Positions 34,811-47,027 of a stretch of DNA of 64,000 nt are shown piece after piece (positions within the stretch are counted from its first letter, which is position 1; each line of letters begins with the position of its first letter). The translations under genes were made by a program, and so were the position numbers. This DNA is from Anisakis pegreffii (Eukaryota > Nematoda > Chromadorea > Rhabditida > Anisakidae). Below the pieces are notes generated by a model, which did not search any database, was not told the DNA's origin, and saw only the letters and a list, made by a program, of their open reading frames with translations. The stretch is taken from NCBI GenBank assembly GCA_035041965.1, contig JAPYMA010001660.1, positions 1-64,000 of the forward strand, read 5' to 3'.

Positions 34811-37800
34811 ATGGTGTTAGATGATGCATGGAATCGCACGGTGCAAACGTCTGGTCATGCTGGAATCCTGCCCGTTCATATCGCAACGCTTTTGTTGAGC
34901 GTTACCAACTGCCTTCTGAACGGATTCATTTGTGTTTCATTTCACTGTAATCGGATTCTGTTCAGTAAATGTCGCTTACACATATTTCTCGCATTTGCGT
35001 TGACAAATGCTCTTTCAGGTTCGTGCTTCACATCAATGATTCCGTGCTTGAACACTTGCAGCTTAACTATATAGTGATGACCGTTATACAGATTCGATTT
35101 TTCGAACTTCCATGTCCATTTCAAGAGCCCACAGAGTGGTTACCTTCGCTGAGTGAGGCGAATTTTTGGATTATCCCAAAAATCTTTTCTCCAAACACAT
35201 ATATTCCTTAAACTAGTATCACTCTAGCGTGAACCGAGAAAATTATTCAATAATTTTCCGACAAATAGCAATTGACGTGGCAAAAAGACGGAGTATTCTG
35301 ATGGTGAAGCTCTCTCTGATTCAGGGTTCTTCACCATACCAACGAGCATAAACCTCTTTGTACATAACAATTTGAACTGCCCTCGATGGACCATCATTCT
35401 TGGCTCAGGTGAGCGTTGACGCTTATTTGTGTCTTATTACTCGCATAGCAGCGTTTTAGAAACTTCGATGTCTGATGCGGTCAATTTTACTTTGATGAAA
35501 AATTCGTTGAATAACGTGACTGAAAATAATTGCACGTGCTCGAAACCCTCGCAATTTTGTGCTAAAATTAAAAATTAATGAGCAGCTGCAAAATGAAAAT
35601 TTTCTTCAAGAGGATTTTCAAGTGCAGCAGTCTAATTACGAGCAATTTTCTGCTTGTTAACTTCTTCAACATCATCTTGCTTATAGCTAAATTCGAACGT
35701 GACAAGTATTGTAAAAGCCCTTTATGAATGATTGAGTATATTAATAAAAACGGAAGTTTGATTTTTGCCAATCCACTTCAACTTTCCATCCTGCAAACAT
35801 TTTTGCGTTGAAAGTTCGCAATTATTGGTCGGCGTAACCGAAAGTGAGGGAGTTGAAATTCTGAAAATTCGAATGAAACTGATTTAATTAGTGATGACTG
35901 CGTTCGTGCCACTTCACAATTTCGAAGTATTGCTGTTGCATTCCGCAGAAAAAGTGCTTTCATTCCGTGAAAAGGATAATTGAGCTTGCCTAGAAGAGGA
36001 GGTGGCAACTCAATATTGTCATTCAGCTTATACCAGAGGCTCCCTTAGGGGACGGGGGAGATTACTCAATTTTTGAATTTGGGGATGTCAGGGTGTACTA
36101 CATAGGATCGAGAAATCAGTCCTGATGTTATCCATCGAAATAGTAAGTTACTGCAGCGGAAGAGGGGAGGGAGCAATGACGGTCTGCCAGACTATCGATG
36201 GGAGTAATGGAACATCCAAGCGTGGAGACCACTGGTCTATACAGTTATTACTTTGTTGTTGCAATTAAAATTCATTATAAATATCAAATAATGACTAAAA
36301 TCTAGCACCAGTTGCACACAGGCATTCTCCAATATTAGAGTGAGTTCAGTCAAACCTGTAGACGCCAATGTTGTAAAATCATGAGTCCTCCTATCGAATA
36401 ATTGGTTCATGTGTGATCAGAAGTTTTTTAAATGAATTATGTCTTTAAGTGTCTCAAAAATTCAATGTTCTAAAAGCTTGAATCACTGAAAGTAGCGCCC
36501 ACTTGAAGACCTCACAAATATTTCTTCGAAAACTGATCAGTTCAACAGATCACAGTAACTCACTCACAAAAAAAGTGTTTATTGATATGAAGTTGAAATA
36601 CCAGAGGTATTATTAGAGATTTGGAACGAATTCGCTGAATATTGAAGAACAATATTATGACTTATTGAATGTCTTTCTCGAAATCAGAGGACTCCCTGCG
36701 AAATCTAACAATATTTTTGACTTGAAGAATTACGATACAGACCTTAACAACAACATGTTCATTCACCTACCTCCTTCCAGACAGCTCATAGATCCATTCA
36801 TATTTGTCGCATTTGCATACAATTTCGCAAGAACTCAAACTTATTTTCCTATAGAATAACTGATAGCTGTAACCCAAAGCATCCTTTCCCATATGTCTCA
36901 AAAATACCCCATCCAAGAAATCAGATTCATATCAAAAATCTGACTAATTCATTATGAACGGTAAATAATATATATTTTGAAATAACTTCTGTCTTGATTT
37001 TCTACTTTCCTTAAATTTATTACTGTTTCATTGTTTGATTCAATTCTATTCCACTGATTGATATATTCCTTTAAAGGTTGAAAAATCATGCTGTTAATGT
37101 GTAATATTCTGATTGTAATTATTGTAGCAACCGGAGCAGTCATAGTGCTGTCGTTTTTATTCCATTTTTTGAACTAATAAATGATCAGTGGTGATATTTG
37201 CAGCATTCGAAATCGCTCTCGATCGAATGCGAAAACTGTTAACGATGACAATAGCGATTGAACGATTGTACGCGGTCTATTTACCATCCCGGTACTATCT
37301 CATGCACCATATTGATTTCGCTCGACGATGTTGCTTGGTGTCTACGTTATGGGGCTGTTTTGATGCGATCTTCATGATCGTTGAGGACGACCTGTTTCAG
37401 GTTGGCGCTCATTTGATGAAGTTTTTGAAGTCAGACTCTTGATAGTTTCTGATTTCTCTCCAATGAAATTTTAGAGGTCACATCCAAAAACTACCCACTT
37501 CTCAGTGTTAGTCTTCGTGGTTTTCAGCCTTAGCGAATGCTGAGCCATATATGACCTGCTTTAAAAGCAGTTTGGTCTGAATATTCTGAGAAGATTTCCA
37601 TTCGTTTTCGATTAAATTCTCTGAATCAATTTGCAGATACGTATGCATTGCGTTACCACATCGTCATCGGGGCCAATCTTTCACACATATTTTTTGATTT
37701 CAAGTATCACGTTCGGTGTATTGCTGTTATTTCTTTACGTATTGTTTATTGTTAAACTGTGTGTAATCTCCGAAACAAACGCCAATCTTCATAATCACAT

Positions 37801-38243
37801 CCAAGCGTATGCTGTTAAATCCAATTATCGGCAGGTTGGTAAATTTTCTTATTTCTGCTCATATTCTCATTCCAATTCCCAAATCGAAATTTTAATTGCA
37901 CGCTCTCGCTTTTCTTTCAAATACGATATATTTTTAGCATTTTCGCGGTAGAACAATGTAACTTATTATTCATGTGACTGAGAATCTCATGATGATCGAA
38001 TAACACATTTTATGTCAGTAATTTTATAAAGTTCCATTTCGGAACAGATTGATTTTGGGTAAAATGATTCTCGTTGGTGATAGTTCGTGTGATCTCAATC
38101 AGTGAGATTTTTTTTGCCTGGTTGAGTTCCAATGCAAATTTTGTTTTCAGGCTAATTCGTTAGCAGCCATGATTGTATTGTCGGTTTTGTTGTTTTCCGT
38201 TGTGCCTTGTGCTCTCTATTTTTATGATCTTATTGTAGATAAA
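34811..38243 (+). CDS. Serpentine (7TM, nematode chemoreceptor-type) receptor
   Basis: Exons 34811-35018, 37204-37400, 37637-37834 and 38151-38243 join in phase. The ATG follows CAAATTGCAG directly, a spliced-leader-type start. Predicted helices: TM1 GILPVHIATLLLSVTNCLL; TM2 CRLHIFLAFALTNAL; TM3 end LLTMTIAIERLYAVYLP, an ER-x-x-A-x-x-x-P motif in the place of DRY; TM4 RRCCLVSTLWGCFDAIFMIV; TM5 YFLISSITFGVLLLFLYVLF; TM6 AAMIVLSVLLFSVVPCALYF. About 20-25 residues between TM2 and TM3 are missing, so an exon may lie in the 2.2-kb first intron. TM7 is not in these exons; a candidate is at 41451-41519. The subfamily (Srsx/Srbc-like) is not settled. Such receptors usually act in chemosensory neurons. 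Confidence 0.7.
35019..37203 (+). other. First intron of the receptor gene
   Basis: A 2.2-kb intron from a TCAG|GTTCGT donor to a GATATTTGCAG acceptor. No recognised element. A GC-richer patch at 36030-36240 (GGGGACGGGGGAG and similar) is unexplained. A missing TM2-TM3 exon might lie here but was not found. Confidence 0.4.
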
Positions 38244-39150
38244 GTGAGTTCCATTCATTTCAAGTATTATTTCCGTCCTGAAGAAAGAGTTCTTCCGATG
38301 AGATATTCAATTCGGTATCTTAATGAGCACCCAGAAGATGTTGAATCTGCACTTTGCTTTATCGAAAAATACAGATTCATGATCAGATCTATTCTTCCAT
38401 AGAACCTGCACATCTTATCGAGTGCCTTCTTGGAATTTGGTATTTCAATAGTAAAGCTTCTTATAAGTATTTAGCATTCTGATACTTGAAAACAAACATA
38501 CACTTGATGGGTAGGAAATCTTTTCATGAACATTTACATGCTTAGGATCACGGAAGAAATTTTGAAGTTATGCTGGACCTACGATATTCAAAAGTCGAAT
38601 TTTTTAGCGGAGGCTCTCAATTTTACAACAACGGATCATGAACAGTCGGAAATTATGCAGATTAAAAAGTGAGGAAATAATTCAACGTGTGTGATATAGA
38701 TGTGACTTTATTTTTATCCTGATACCGCTATTGGTGTAAAGGACATGAAGGATTTGAATCGTGTGATACATACGAATAGTGAATTAACGAAGGAACTTCA
38801 CTGTAGTTTTAATGCCAAATGGAGAAGCTTTCTCAATGATTCTCATTGATTCGGGTGTTTCTGAGTTGCTCTGAAATGTAATGATTTCTCTCCGTTAAGG
38901 AATTCAGCAGGACGACGTGTAATCGCAATCGTTCATTTAGATTGTTTTCATGGAAGCCGGACCAGTGATAACAATGGGCTATCATATGTATGGATGCAGC
39001 AGTTTTTTCATTTACAGCTGGCAACATAGAGACATTAGGCGAGCAATAATGTACGCTTCCTTGTTCTATCATATCTCAGCCCAGTTTCATGCACAGATAT
39101 CTGTTTGATAATCAATGAATGCACCAATCCTCACAATAGCCTAATCGTTC

Positions 39151-39392
39151 TGTGACCGGCCAATCTGCCTAAAGACATTCAGCCTAACGACAGTTTGCCT
39201 AAAGACACATTGCCGAACGGACAGCTTGCCTAACTTATGGTTTTTTAATGGATATTTCGCCTAATAGGCAAACTCTACCTTAGGCAACCTGACCGTTAGG
39301 CAAACTGTCCGTTAGGCAAACTCTCCGTTACGCAATGTGTCTTTAGGCGAACTGTCGTTAGGCTAAATGTCTTTAGGCAGATTGATCGGGTA
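39151..39392. mobile_element. Foldback (palindromic) MITE, copy 1
   Basis: The two halves are inverted copies built from GCCTAACGACAGTTT-like units. They start TGTGACCGGCCAATCTGCC and end with the complement of CCGATCAATCTGCC. A perfect 10-bp direct repeat, CTAATCGTTC, flanks it at 39141-39150 and 39393-39402. It has no coding capacity. Confidence 0.8.
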
Positions 39393-40023
39393 CTAATCGT
39401 TCAGTTTCACCTATCTAAATATGCCATTCGCATCTTTCCAAGATCCAGCAGTTATGATTGCCAATGCTTTTTTCAGCCGAACTGGAAGACGATCGATAAG
39501 ATGCGATTGGAGTGAGCCGCAGAGCTTTAGGTCAGCGATAATAAACTCGAATAAAAGCGCACAGAGGAACGTTGTTGTTGTCAATGTTAAATGGTCCGGA
39601 TCCTCCGAATATTTGTGAAACAATCCACTCGTGAATTCCATTATTCCTGATCTCGTTACAGAGCTCAAATTGAGTTTACCTTAACGTGTGCTACAATTTC
39701 AACTCAACTTCCTAATACATGTGGAAATGTAATGAAGCATTTTGAAGCGTCACTTTTAATAATGTAATACGGATGAAAATGTCAAAATGGCAGATGAAGT
39801 GCTGACGTGAGTTCCGATTGAATCTCTACTGAAGATTAAAATGAAAAGTGCCACTAATCCTTTAGAAACGGCACTTAGAAGCTGTTCAACAAGAAATTTG
39901 AATTTTTTTGTAAATTTCACGCTGCAGTCTAACTGAGACAGATACAAGCTTAGCTTTCCGAACTATGATGTGTTCCGAGTTTCTGAACTATAATATTCAG
40001 AATGTAAGAATTGGTCTGTAGAA

Positions 40024-40316
40024 CAGGGGTCGTCAAGTAAGTTTGACGTCAAACCCAAATTTTTGCAAGCAACTGACTGGCGGGCCAAAACATCACATCG
40101 ATCAGAAACGTGTTTTTTCCCTTATCGATAGGCTGCTATTATATATTGTACGTACAGAAAAATGAAGTAACTTGTCGTTGTGATAGTAGCTAAATAATTT
40201 AGAACCTTTTTCCTTTTTTGCCCCTTTTAATTCAGATTTTCAGTTTCATTTGGCGGGCCAAATATTATCGGAGACGGGTCAGTTTTAACCTACGGGCCGA
40301 CAGTTGCCGACCCATG
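40024..40316. mobile_element. hAT-like MITE
   Basis: 293 bp starting CAGGGGTCGTCAA and ending TTGCCGACCCATG, the terminal signature common in hAT MITEs, with internal GGCGGGCCAAA motifs near both ends. The flanks CTGTAGAA and CTTTAGAG match at 6 of 8 positions, consistent with an aged 8-bp target duplication. Confidence 0.75.
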
Positions 40317-41450
40317 CTTTAGAGGATTAATAATTTAGTCGAATCCTACCGCTATGAGCTCGTAAAATAATTATTAAGCTGCAAACATACTTCAGTATAA
40401 GGTATGATCATTCATTGCTGCTACAAATCTCAGCATCCATTAAAATGACTTTACGCTTTCAAGGAGGAGGAGAGAAATTATCTGATATAGGAAATTACTG
40501 GGAACAAATTCAGAGTACACTCATGTTTACATATTTGAAAAAAGTTTAGTTCGTTATTTAAATGTTGTACCATTGCGTTGTTATTGTTTGTATAATACAT
40601 GATGAGTGCAAATAAATTTCTTGAATTCTTTTCTGAATAAATTTGCAATCAGCTTTCACGAAAATATCTTCAAAACATAATGAAATATGTACATAACAAG
40701 CTCAAATATTCATTGTCGAAGAAGTGATGACTGAGGTCCTTAGATGTCATTCTCTATCAGCCTAAAGGTTGGCTCGGTTCAACTCACATAATATGACGAT
40801 TGTTTCGACTGTTCTGAGATATCTCTCCGAAATGGTTGAGGACTCCTCAACAGAGGAAAACACACTATAATAGATACCTCATATGAAAGTGTTTATGTAG
40901 TAATATTCCGTCAAACCGTCACAGAACATTTTCTGTGTTATATCACAAGAACATTCAATTCGATATCCCTGAATTCTTCCTTTCAAGTAATGAATTTAGT
41001 AAGATAAGAGAAGGGATTCTTTGAAAATAAGTTGCAGATTAACGTAAATAATACGTGAAGGCCAACTGCTATGCCACACTGGAATGGCGAAAATTTTTGC
41101 CTCTTTCATGAGGGAGGACAGTTATTGTAACGACACCACGCTGAATATTTAGGTGGATAATAGAATGGAATGGTGATGAGGAAAGGATTACGAGCAACTA
41201 GTTCACGATGTTATCGATACTCTGTATTTATCTTCGCGTACTTCATCATGCCTCACTTGTTACGTTCGGTTGACCGAGTTTTGTGTTATATTTCCGTTAA
41301 AGTTGAATAAAATCGGATATGATTGATTGTTATTCGCTACAATAAACACATCATCATCATCAACTGATACATCTGAAGCATTCCAAACATCACAATTTTT
41401 ATTACGATGCTGACTCATATCCTCATCTCTTCTTGAGCTTTATATTCAGC

Positions 41451-41519
41451 CATTTTTTATTAATTGTTTTAGGAATGTGCTTTGTGCAGTTCCGCAATTT
41501 CATTAATATGTTTTACCAG
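41451..41519 (+). CDS. Candidate TM7-type exon
   Basis: After a TTATATTCAG acceptor the frame reads HFLLIVLGMCFVQFRNFINM and then FYQ, ending at a CAG|GTGTCT donor. A hydrophobic helix ending N-x-x-x-x-F-Y is what a receptor TM7 looks like. Its phase does not match the 38243 donor directly, and it lies 3.2 kb away, so membership of the receptor gene is speculative. Confidence 0.3.
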
Positions 41520-42306
41520 GTGTCTCTAAATTGCTTCCGATTTCATTTTCCTGGGAGCCAGTCTAGTCGGAAATATTTCCAAATGTTTATGTCTGAGTCA
41601 GTAGGTAATTGTGTATAAGCAATAATATGGTTTATTGAGGGTAAATGTTAGCTTTCAATCTATTTTCATGAAACTATAGGATTAGTTCTATGCATGAAGG
41701 TCATTGACGTATTCTGAGTTGCAGTTTGTTAAGATTTATGACACCTTCAAAACGTTCCAATCGCTGATTACTCATTTTGAACAATTGAAATTATCTATAA
41801 ATCAATCGCTTCGCTGCTAGTTTTTTAAATTCTGTTCACGATTATCTGCCCGAACGATCAAGTCGTTTTGAACTCGTCAAATCAATGAAATCTGCGTTTC
41901 CATACGCACTTTCTGGCATGAGTCGTAACTGTTCCATTTCACAATATCTGAATCAATTTCTCACATAAACTGATGAGGAATTTTTTGATAAACATTCTTC
42001 ACACCATATTCCATCGGACCTAACATTTTTGATTGGAAAGTAAATCCTTTCTCATTTTAGGCCTGATGAGGCTAAGAAAATTCGGTTCATCACTGATCTC
42101 ATTGAGCTCAAAGCTGTCCTCTTTGTGGTTTCTAACTTCAGATTTTTACGCAATAGATACTTTTGCGAGTGGACACAGTCTGGTGTAAGGCCATATTGTC
42201 TTCGTATGAGCTCATTAATCTCATTAATTTGATTTTCTACAACAGTTCATCTCTCAGTATGTCGCCAGCTACTGAATTTTCCGGGGTTTGCTTAAACATC
42301 TCTGAC

Positions 42307-42691
42307 GAACTGAATGTGTATGAACAACAATAAAGCGAAACAAAGAAGCCTTTCAAATGCAATTGTAACAAACAGCCCGTAAACGATCGTAATAATTGTC
42401 ACTAAAAAAACCAGCTTCTCTGAAAGAACATAGAAATTGTAAGTAACCACCTTCACTTGTTGAACCAGTTTCGAATTGTCCCATCTGTTTCGGATAAATC
42501 ATTAATTCTTCATCATACAACATCAGCTCAGTCATAGTAATCTCTGGTTAGCTCACGCCAAATTACGCAGTAATACTCACTTATTCCAGGAGAATTGTCT
42601 TCGTTCCGATTAGTGAAATTGCTCGAAAATTTGTTGAAAGAATCACAATCATTTAGCTGCAGTGTTTTCGCAGAATTTATTCGATAGACTC
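42307..42691 (-). CDS. Three exons of an unrecognised single-pass-type membrane protein
   Basis: Minus-strand exons 42581-42691, 42451-42543 and about 42307-42419 have consensus ends (GTGAGT donor, CCAG and TTCTTTCAG acceptors) and are all phase 1. The product reads SAKTLQLNDCDSFNKF, then NFTNRNEDN (a possible N-glycosylation site), MLYDEELMIYPKQMG, and then a clear membrane segment EKLVFLVTIITIVYGLFVTI. This fits the end of an extracellular domain followed by a transmembrane helix. The introns are only 37 and 31 nt, unusually short for this window. Further exons on either side were not found. Function is unknown. Confidence 0.45.
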
Positions 42692-42749
42692 CTAATAAAG
42701 TAATATTTTCTGCAAACTGGCAAGAGTTTGACATGATCACTGGGTCGAC

Positions 42750-45700
42750 TCATAACAGGATTGTGTTTATTTTGCTCTATTCAGTCGAAATTTCTTTTCA
42801 ACAAGAATTTTTCGCAGGCTGATTGAATTCATGAGAACAACTTGCTGTTACCGTATGCGTCTATCTGGTTATTAGTTCATGCCATAAAAGGAATCACACG
42901 CTAACTGAATTTTGATTAATCTAATGATTATTAACGCGATTAGTTTTTAGAAAATTACGACGATAGTATTCAATGCTATGATTAATATCATTGAACATTT
43001 AATGATACAAAAAAATTGGAATAATATTAATGATATAAATAATACGAATGGCAGCTATTGCACGAATATATCTGCAGAAATATATTCTGCACGATGTGTG
43101 ATGCACTATTGCTCACTATCAGACAGTTCTTGTTAAGCGGTGAAATGCCCTCTGTTAATCGATCTGCATTAATGCGACGTAATTATTCATCGAGCCGTAG
43201 TACTCACTCTTAGGCTGCACATTAACCTGCATTAATTGAAAATTTGCGATAATGTTCGTGGCATTGAATCATTTCAGCGATGAATGCCATAACATCAGCA
43301 CAATGCTCAATGAAGTCATGTGCACAAACAAACTCATTAAAATTAACAATCTGCAAACGCACTACTTCAATCAGTTTAAAACGTTTTCGTTGTTGATGAG
43401 CAATTCAATTGACTCTCTTCTTTCGCAACAAATCTGCGCAAACAATTTTGCTCAATATTCCTCAACAAATGTTTCGAATCATTTTTTCATTCGGGACGTA
43501 AAATGTTCAGTATCAGTTGCTGTTTTGATCACCTACCATGATTTTATGAAAACTGTTATTGTGAACTGGATCTGACAGACAGACAAATGCAGAATTCCAC
43601 AGATTGTTCAAGCATGAAATATAACATTCATTGTGGAAAAAGTCCGTATTCTTTAGTCAGCTGTAAACTCCGAACAGGTTCGGCAATAAATGAGGTGCAA
43701 TACAGCTCTAAACGCTCGAATCCAATCTTTTATTTCCTCTCACAATCAGATTCAAAATGCCCCAAAATACATCATTATTATCGTCACTTACGTACGAGTT
43801 TTGCAGATTTCCATTTTTAATCGTCTCATTGTCGCTTCCGCTTATCGGTATAGACCAAAAAACAAACAAACTCATAGCATCAAATTTCTCTTTTTCAAAA
43901 CTCATAGCAAGTGGTCTTTCTATAAACGCTGAAAAACTCGCTCTCAATCAATGATCATCAATCGTTGGGAATTCAGCGAAGAATTTTTATGTTGGCGTGA
44001 GTTCACCATTAACCTTATGGGGATGGCCATGCCATGTCAATGTCTTTGTAATACGAAATTGATTTCGCATCATTTGTTAATTGATGTTTATGTGAAGAAT
44101 CAACGAATCAATGGATGTATATTGCATATGTGTCATATTCATGTATGCATTGTATTTGGACGAATGAGACAATGATTTTTAAACGTGATAATTTTTGATG
44201 GGTTTGTTCCCTCGATTCGAACATATTTCCCCATTTCACCTGACTGTCACATGCGTACCCTTCTGCCTCTGAACACCACTCAAACCATCCATTTCCATCC
44301 TTATAAAGTCCTACCAGTCAGTCAACTGTTTGCGTGCGATGCACTCTCTGATATTTCGTGATAACCTGAAGTGACTATTAGTCATAACTACAGTAGCATG
44401 TTATTTGTGCAGTTATTATTGAAGGCGATCATCAGTATTGTGATAAATTTCTCGTTTTGTTCTGTGAAGAAGTCACTTAAAATTGCGCTAACACTTAAAC
44501 GAAACGTCTGTTATGAAGGATGAAGAAATTAAACGAAATTTATCCTAACTCGAGTGAGATCAAGCGGGAATCGCAGAAATTGATCGAATCTATCAGCTGA
44601 AAATCAGTTTGGAGACCAGTTAGCAGATTTCACTTGTTGACTGCTTCCATGTAGGGTTTGAAAGTAGTTACGTTATTTTCGCTTAAGCATCATTTGACTC
44701 AATGGATTATTCATCTCAAACGAAATCATTTCTGTGATTCTCTTAGACCAACAAAACTAGCAAGCGGATGCGAGGAGGAAACTTCATTGGTCGTCCAGCT
44801 GTTCAGGAGTTTGTAAATGACGTTAACTGATGATTTGAATCGGCCTGGTTACCTCCTTATTCAGCCGTTTCCCTTCGTAATCATTGCCAATTAAAATGCT
44901 CGTCTACTACAAACAGTTTTAACTGTCGCTTCGATCGTTAATCATTACGCCCTTAGACACTGAATAACTGCATCCGAATTGTTGCAATTGGCACTGAACA
45001 TTACACATTTTCAGCGAACTTTTAGATAGTTCAATATTTCTTGGGGTATCACGATTTAGAATTCAACCTAGATTTCAAAAAATTTCAGTGTGAACTTCGA
45101 GATTTTGGGCGATCATCAATGTGTTCAAGGTGCAACTGCACCTGTTGTTGCTGTTTACAAACGTTTTCGTGATTGACACATTCTCTACGCATTTCCCTGG
45201 GGAGGAATCCAGACGTGAAGCAAGCTGACCCAATTGTCGTTTTAGAAGATGTTGCGACAGATGGTGGAGAGACTGAGATGCTGATTGTAAACGTTGTTGC
45301 ATAAAGCATCGATTTTTCGATAAGAGTTCCAAATTCCTCGGAGATTTTAATCATCATAACAACGAATGCATCATGTTGTTTACAGTCATTCGGCACCATC
45401 CATCCACGACGACCACAATGCTCTTTCAGGCCATACATTCAGGCACATTTCTTTCTTTTCCATGGTTTTTTTTCGTTCCATTTCTCAAACAAATTATAAC
45501 CGAAAAACATCGATATTCCTTCATCAAATTACCTCCAACTCCTTCTTTTTGCTTTTTTCTCATTGTTGCATCCGTTCGTCCATTGCGCGAAAATATTTGT
45601 TGATTATAGTTTTGTCTAATAAAGCGATTTACGCATGGATTACGCCTCTATCTGTTTTCGTAACTCTCGAAATCCAGTCGCATTGAGCATTGCGCAGCGA

Positions 45701-47000
45701 GTTGGGCCGCCTCTAAGAGTGGTACCCTGTTTTTATTGAGAGGCTTTTTTCATTGATTGCCTTTAGCGAACTCAACTGCCTTTAAACCAAAAATTACCAA
45801 ACCTTTATTGTTAGAGTGTCCAAGTTCCCTCACTTCCCATCATCGTCGGCTGTAAGCTTCCGCTTGGCTGAACATTTGCTTTTTTTTCAGAATGATAGTC
45901 TGTCAATTACTTGAATCGATAGAATGTCTGTGACCTTCATAAATCATCGAATCCATCCAAAGTACTCGCGTAACAACTGTATTATCGAAATTGTCCAATT
46001 TGTTTCCTCGACTGATAATTAGTAACAATGATAACAACGAATAAAAGTGAAAATGTGCACTGATGTGAATGAATAAAATGATTGAAAGGGGCAAAAACTA
46101 CCGAAATACATAACGGTAACGTGACAATAAAGAGACGAAACAAAACAGAACAAGACGTATTATTTATACGCACAAATCTCGTACAATCATCTGACATCGC
46201 TCACCGTTCGATGCCCATTAAAGTACCAGAAACAGGTTTCAGCAAATTGCTTTCATTCATTAGTGAATAAACACAAATTTCAACCCAACAATAATGTACG
46301 TACTGTTTCCATGCCAGCGAGCGTCATTCATTATCATTATGTGGGCGAACAGCCGTTGTTCAACTCAATCTCTATCACCGTTGCTTAGTGCAATTTGCTA
46401 TTTCCGACGTACCCACACCTTGTTGATCTTCCACCTCTCCTTATGAGATTTTCCGCTAATTGATACCAATAAATTCTTAAGACTCATTTTGGAGATGTTC
46501 ACATGAAAAAAACTTTTACAGAATCAAAATATGATTGAATGTCTTTGGAATTCGTGATGAATGAGTTTCGTTCATTTGATTGGTTTAAGTGAAAATGTTC
46601 ATTGGATAGTCTGAGCAATACTTTCACGCTCTCCATGCACAATATTAGTGTTTGTTCGGTGATGTTCGCTTGTGACTTTTGCAAAAAATGTTTGCCTGAT
46701 CAGTTTTCATTCGCTGAATTGATACTGATACAACGTTGATTCTGCTTCGAGAGCACTTTCATTCACTAAAACGTGGCTTCTTACAGCGCATCAATGCTTT
46801 TTAAACTTTTCCCCTTAGTAATTCCTGTAAACCATCAAAATTGTTTGGGCACACTGATTATGAGCAAACTCACGGTCGGACTAATAGGTCATGTCTTGAA
46901 CTGACCACTTCAATAGATTTCAAATTCATTTCATATAGGGAATTGAATGAATATTGATGGACGCTAACGTGTTTTCTTGTCACTATTTGGTTTAATACGC
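42750..47000. other. Stretch without a recognised gene
   Basis: Mostly AT-rich. One GC-richer block (45085-45400) has open frames on both strands: the minus frame ends HLEHIDDRPKSRSSH, another minus frame is Gln/Leu-rich, and a plus frame reads DPIVVLEDVATDGGETEML. The coding strand could not be decided. The frame at 43252-43575 (107 codons) has no support beyond its length. Confidence 0.4.
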
Positions 47001-47027
47001 AACATTCCAGATGTGATTTTCAGGAGG

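Noticed and set aside
43252..43575. 107-codon plus-strand frame as a gene
   Set aside because: Composition is that of AT-rich random sequence; no splice sites, start context or motif.
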